Positions 7,314 through 9,001 of a stretch of DNA of 9,001 bases are shown here, piece by piece (the stretch's first letter is position 1; each line of letters opens with the position of its first letter). A program made the translations under genes and the position numbers. The stretch comes from Clostridia bacterium. Lineage in GTDB: Bacteria; Bacillota; Clostridia; Oscillospirales; CAG-272. The DNA is taken from the NCBI GenBank assembly GCA_017452335.1, contig JAFTMP010000136.1, positions 1 through 9,001 of the forward strand, in the 5' to 3' direction. The notes under the pieces were generated by a model that saw nothing but the letters and a program-made list of their open reading frames with translations, was not told the origin of the DNA and did not search any database.

Positions 7314-7429
7314 CTTGATGCTATAGTTTTATACGGTACGGGGCTGTCTCACTTAGCGCAGAACAAAAGCTACGGATCAAATGCATTGTGAAAATCTGAT
7401 AGTTTTATTGTAATTTACCCTATAAAGTG

Positions 7430-7460
7430 GAAATCCGTCGACAAAACGTCGGCGGATTTC
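7430..7460 (+). repeat. Hairpin 1 inside the MITE-like element
   Basis: GAAATCCG (7430-7437) pairs with CGGATTTC (7453-7460). The stem continues through a T-G wobble and CGAC/GTCG to a 5-base AAAAC loop, giving a 13-bp stem. There is no T-run after it, so it is not a standard terminator. Confidence 0.7.
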
Positions 7461-7479
7461 TCCATATATGTAGCTTTTT

Positions 7480-7537
7480 AGCCACGATTTTGCCCTCTGT
7501 CGTACCATTGTACGCCGACGATGGCAAAATCGCGGCT
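7480..7537 (+). repeat. Hairpin 2 inside the MITE-like element
   Basis: AGCC (7480-7483) pairs with GGCT (7534-7537). After one A-C mismatch, CGATTTTGCC (7485-7494) pairs with GGCAAAATCG (7523-7532). The loop region carries a smaller stem CGTAC-CATT-GTACG (7501-7514). The result is a long, near-perfect double-stranded arm. Confidence 0.75.
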
Positions 7538-7656
7538 TCTGCATCTAACTGCGACAGCCCCGTGCTTTTTTTGTGTATATTTACATATTTAATGTAGAAA
7601 TCTTGTATTTCGTCTGTTTTTTGCTGATATTCGTGCTTTCTTTCCAGCGGGTTTTG

Positions 7657-7665
7657 TGATATAAT
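7657..7665 (+). promoter_or_regulatory. Extended -10 promoter of the kinase-regulator gene
   Basis: TGATATAAT is a perfect TATAAT (7660-7665) with the upstream TGN extension (7657-7659). The stretch 17 bp upstream is only TTTCTT (7637-7642), so recognition would rest on the extended -10. Transcription would start near 7672, a leader of about 27 nt. The preceding 7564-7656 is T-rich and shows no gene or further motif. Confidence 0.65.
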
Positions 7666-7698
7666 GAAAGGGAAGAAAATAAGGAAAGGGGCGGGGCT

Positions 7699-8955
7699 TT
7701 GAAAATTGTCAATTTTGGGTCGTGTAACATCGACTATGTGTATAAGCTGCATCATATCGTTGCAGTGGGCGAAACGGAGCACAGCGAAAGAAGAGATGTT
7801 TTTCCCGGCGGAAAGGGATTAAATCAGTCCATTGCCATTGCAAGGGCAGGGGCGAAGGTCTATCACGCAGGATGCATCGGAGTTGACGGAGAGCTGCTTT
7901 TACATACCATGCAGGAAAGCGGTGTGGACATCGGCTTTGTCAAGCAGGTAAAGGAGCCCAGCGGGCATGCGATCATTCAAGTCAGCGAAAAGGGCGAAAA
8001 CTCCATTTTCATCCATTCGGGGGCAAACGGCTGTTTGACCGAGGAGTTTATTGACCGCGTGCTGGAGCACTTTGAAAAAGGTGACCTGCTTTTGCTCCAA
8101 AATGAAATAAACAATATTCAGTATATCGTGGACAAGGCTTACGAGAAGGGCATGGTCACCATTATCAATCCCTCTCCCATTGACGAGAATATTGAAAAAA
8201 TTGATTTTGGCAAGATCAGCTATGCGGTTTTAAACGAGATCGAGGGCGAGTATCTTTCGGGATGCAAGGAGCCTGCCAAGATCATTTCGGGCTTGCGCAA
8301 GAAATATCCGGCGCTGAGAGTCGTGCTCACGCTGGGAGATAAGGGTTGTATGTACCACGACGGCGAGAAGCTCTATTTCCATCCTGCCTACGATGTGCCC
8401 GTGGTGGACAGCACCGCGGCGGGCGATACCTTTATGGGGTATTTCATTGCGGGACTTTCCAAAAACACCGAAGCGGGGGAGAATTTGCGTTATTCTTGCG
8501 CCGCATCGGGACTTGCCGTTTCCAAAAAGGGCGCGGCGCCCTCTATTCCCTATGTGGATGAGGTGTGTGGGCGTATTGAGGCGCTGAAAACCAAGGAAAA
8601 CTTCGGGACCAATCCCGAGGAGGAGCTGCGTAAGAAGATCGACCTCTATATCGAAGAAAATATGCAAGGCGCCAGCCTTTCGGGCTTGGCGGGCTATCTT
8701 GGTTATACATCGGTCTATACAGGACACATTATTAAAAAGATCACCAAGAAGAGCTTTGCTTCGTATGTGCAGGAGAAGCGCTGTTCACTGGCGGCAAAGT
8801 TATTAAGAGAAACCGATCTGCCCGTTTGCGCGGTGATCCACCGCATCGGTTACAGCAACGAGAGCTTTTTTAGAGAAAAATTCAAGGAGCTTTACGGGGT
8901 CACCCCGCTAAACTACAGAAAAACCATTAAAACCACAGGAGGCGAAAAACAATGA
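7699..8955 (+). CDS. PfkB/ribokinase-type kinase fused to a C-terminal AraC-type DNA-binding domain
   Basis: One 418-residue frame with two modules. Residues 1 to about 295 are a PfkB-family kinase that phosphorylates a sugar or nucleoside-like substrate with ATP. It carries FPGGKGLNQS (35-44), the INPSP strand (156-160), LNEIEGEYL (178-186) and the anion-hole/catalytic motif DSTAAGDTF (237-245), with base D243; the usual DTTGAGD is altered to DSTAAGD. Residues about 305-410 are a two-helix-turn-helix AraC domain, with a first HTH around 326-361 and a second around 375-408 ending in the family-typical IGYSNESFFREKFKELYGVTPLNYRK pattern (listed here as IGYSNESFF, then FKELYG, then TPLNYRK). 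The start is TTG at 7699, preceded by AAGGAAAGGGG; a nearby ATG at 7664 is out of frame and ends at 7702. Probable role: a transcription regulator whose kinase-like domain senses, and perhaps phosphorylates, its inducer. Its target is probably the following overlapping gene; that is inference. Confidence 0.9.
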   Translation: MKIVNFGSCNIDYVYKLHHIVAVGETEHSERRDVFPGGKGLNQSIAIARAGAKVYHAGCIGVDGELLLHTMQESGVDIGFVKQVKEPSGHAIIQVSEKGENSIFIHSGANGCLTEEFIDRVLEHFEKGDLLLLQNEINNIQYIVDKAYEKGMVTIINPSPIDENIEKIDFGKISYAVLNEIEGEYLSGCKEPAKIISGLRKKYPALRVVLTLGDKGCMYHDGEKLYFHPAYDVPVVDSTAAGDTFMGYFIAGLSKNTEAGENLRYSCAASGLAVSKKGAAPSIPYVDEVCGRIEALKTKENFGTNPEEELRKKIDLYIEENMQGASLSGLAGYLGYTSVYTGHIIKKITKKSFASYVQEKRCSLAAKLLRETDLPVCAVIHRIGYSNESFFREKFKELYGVTPLNYRKTIKTTGGEKQ

Positions 8956-9001
8956 GCACCACACCCGAAAGAAGAGAGATCCTGCCCTGCTATGAAAAGC
9001 A
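8952..9001 (+). CDS. Start of an unidentified gene translationally coupled to the kinase-regulator (partial)
   Basis: The ATG at 8952 overlaps the TGA of the kinase gene in an ATGA arrangement, and a full AGGAGG (8937-8942) lies 9 nt upstream inside the end of that gene. Sixteen codons are visible (MSTTPERREILPCYEK) before the window ends. This is too short to assign a family. Coupling implies it is made together with the kinase-AraC protein and probably acts in the same pathway. Confidence 0.75.
   Translation, partial: MSTTPERREILPCYEK

Larger units (their letters stand above)
7338..7563. mobile_element. MITE-like element with terminal inverted repeats, no coding capacity
   Basis: About 226 bp bounded by inverted repeats. 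The left end (7338-7363) begins ACGGGGCTGTC; the right end (7537-7563) ends GACAGCCCCGT. Beyond this perfect 11-bp match the ends continue to pair over about 26 bp (CA-TTAG-GCAGAA) with three mismatches and a one-base indel. A second nested pair, AAAAGCTAC (7365-7373) and GTAGCTTTT (7470-7478), and two hairpins lie inside. No open frame, no transposase and no clear target-site duplication were found. The size and layout are those of a miniature inverted-repeat element or a structured intergenic repeat; a non-mobile structured RNA remains possible. Confidence 0.6.

Noticed and set aside
7310..7334. TTGACT at the end of the lipoprotein gene as a -35 box
   Set aside because: No -10 sequence occurs at 16-18 bp; the nearest TATA-like bases are at the wrong distance.
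7386..7414. TTGTGA-17-TGTAAT as a promoter inside the MITE-like element
   Set aside because: Spacing is right but the -35 is weak, and nothing that would be expressed follows before the kinase promoter; kept only as a note.
7553..7572. GACAGCCCCGT followed by a T-run as a simple intrinsic terminator
   Set aside because: The pairing strand lies about 200 bp upstream rather than adjacent, so this is not a standard local terminator, though the whole folded element might terminate transcription.
7420..7782. A 120-codon minus-strand frame across the MITE-like element and the kinase start
   Set aside because: It crosses the hairpins and the kinase promoter, and has no family pattern or ribosome-binding site.
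8230..8727. A 165-codon minus-strand frame inside the kinase-AraC gene
   Set aside because: Antisense to a frame with intact kinase and AraC motifs.

Overview
The window looks like a chromosomal piece of a strictly anaerobic, fermenting member of the Clostridia (low-to-moderate GC Bacillota). This is inferred from strong AAGGAG-type ribosome-binding sites, sigma-A type promoters including one perfect TTGACA-17-TATAAT, a ferredoxin-dependent indolepyruvate oxidoreductase, a Gram-positive-style lipoprotein, and a TTG-started kinase gene. No species can be named from the sequence alone.

Left half, minus strand (1-4821): a tight three-gene operon read right to left. It encodes a sodium:solute symporter (3238-4821), an AMP-forming acyl-CoA ligase (1545-3182) and the alpha subunit of indolepyruvate ferredoxin oxidoreductase (iorA, 1508 and running off the left edge). 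Gaps are 55 and 36 bp and each gene has its own Shine-Dalgarno. The set reads as a module for taking up an organic or aryl acid, activating it to a CoA thioester, and interconverting 2-oxo acids and acyl-CoAs with ferredoxin. The true substrate is unknown.

Centre, plus strand (4932-5744): a metal-dependent amidohydrolase (PF04909 type) transcribed divergently from the symporter. Its predicted promoter overlaps the symporter start region and abuts the candidate symporter promoter. At its 3' side a good leftward promoter (5763-5791) points antisense through the amidohydrolase toward the symporter operon.

Right half, plus strand: a perfect-consensus promoter with three TGTTCTTGA repeats and a dyad over the -35 drives a lipoprotein (5982-7313). 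That protein resembles only the first part of a family-5 extracellular solute-binding protein. A 226-bp element with imperfect terminal inverted repeats and internal hairpins follows (7338-7563); it looks like a MITE or a related non-coding repeat. From 7564 to 7656 the sequence is T-rich and I see no gene in it.

Next is an extended -10 promoter and a gene encoding a PfkB/ribokinase-type kinase fused in frame to a C-terminal AraC-type DNA-binding domain (7699-8955). It overlaps by 4 bp (ATGA) the next gene, which leaves the window after 16 codons. No tRNA, rRNA, CRISPR array, transposase or phage gene was seen. The most unusual items are the kinase-AraC fusion, the repeat-decorated consensus promoter over a shortened solute-binding protein, the MITE-like element and the antisense promoter arrangement.
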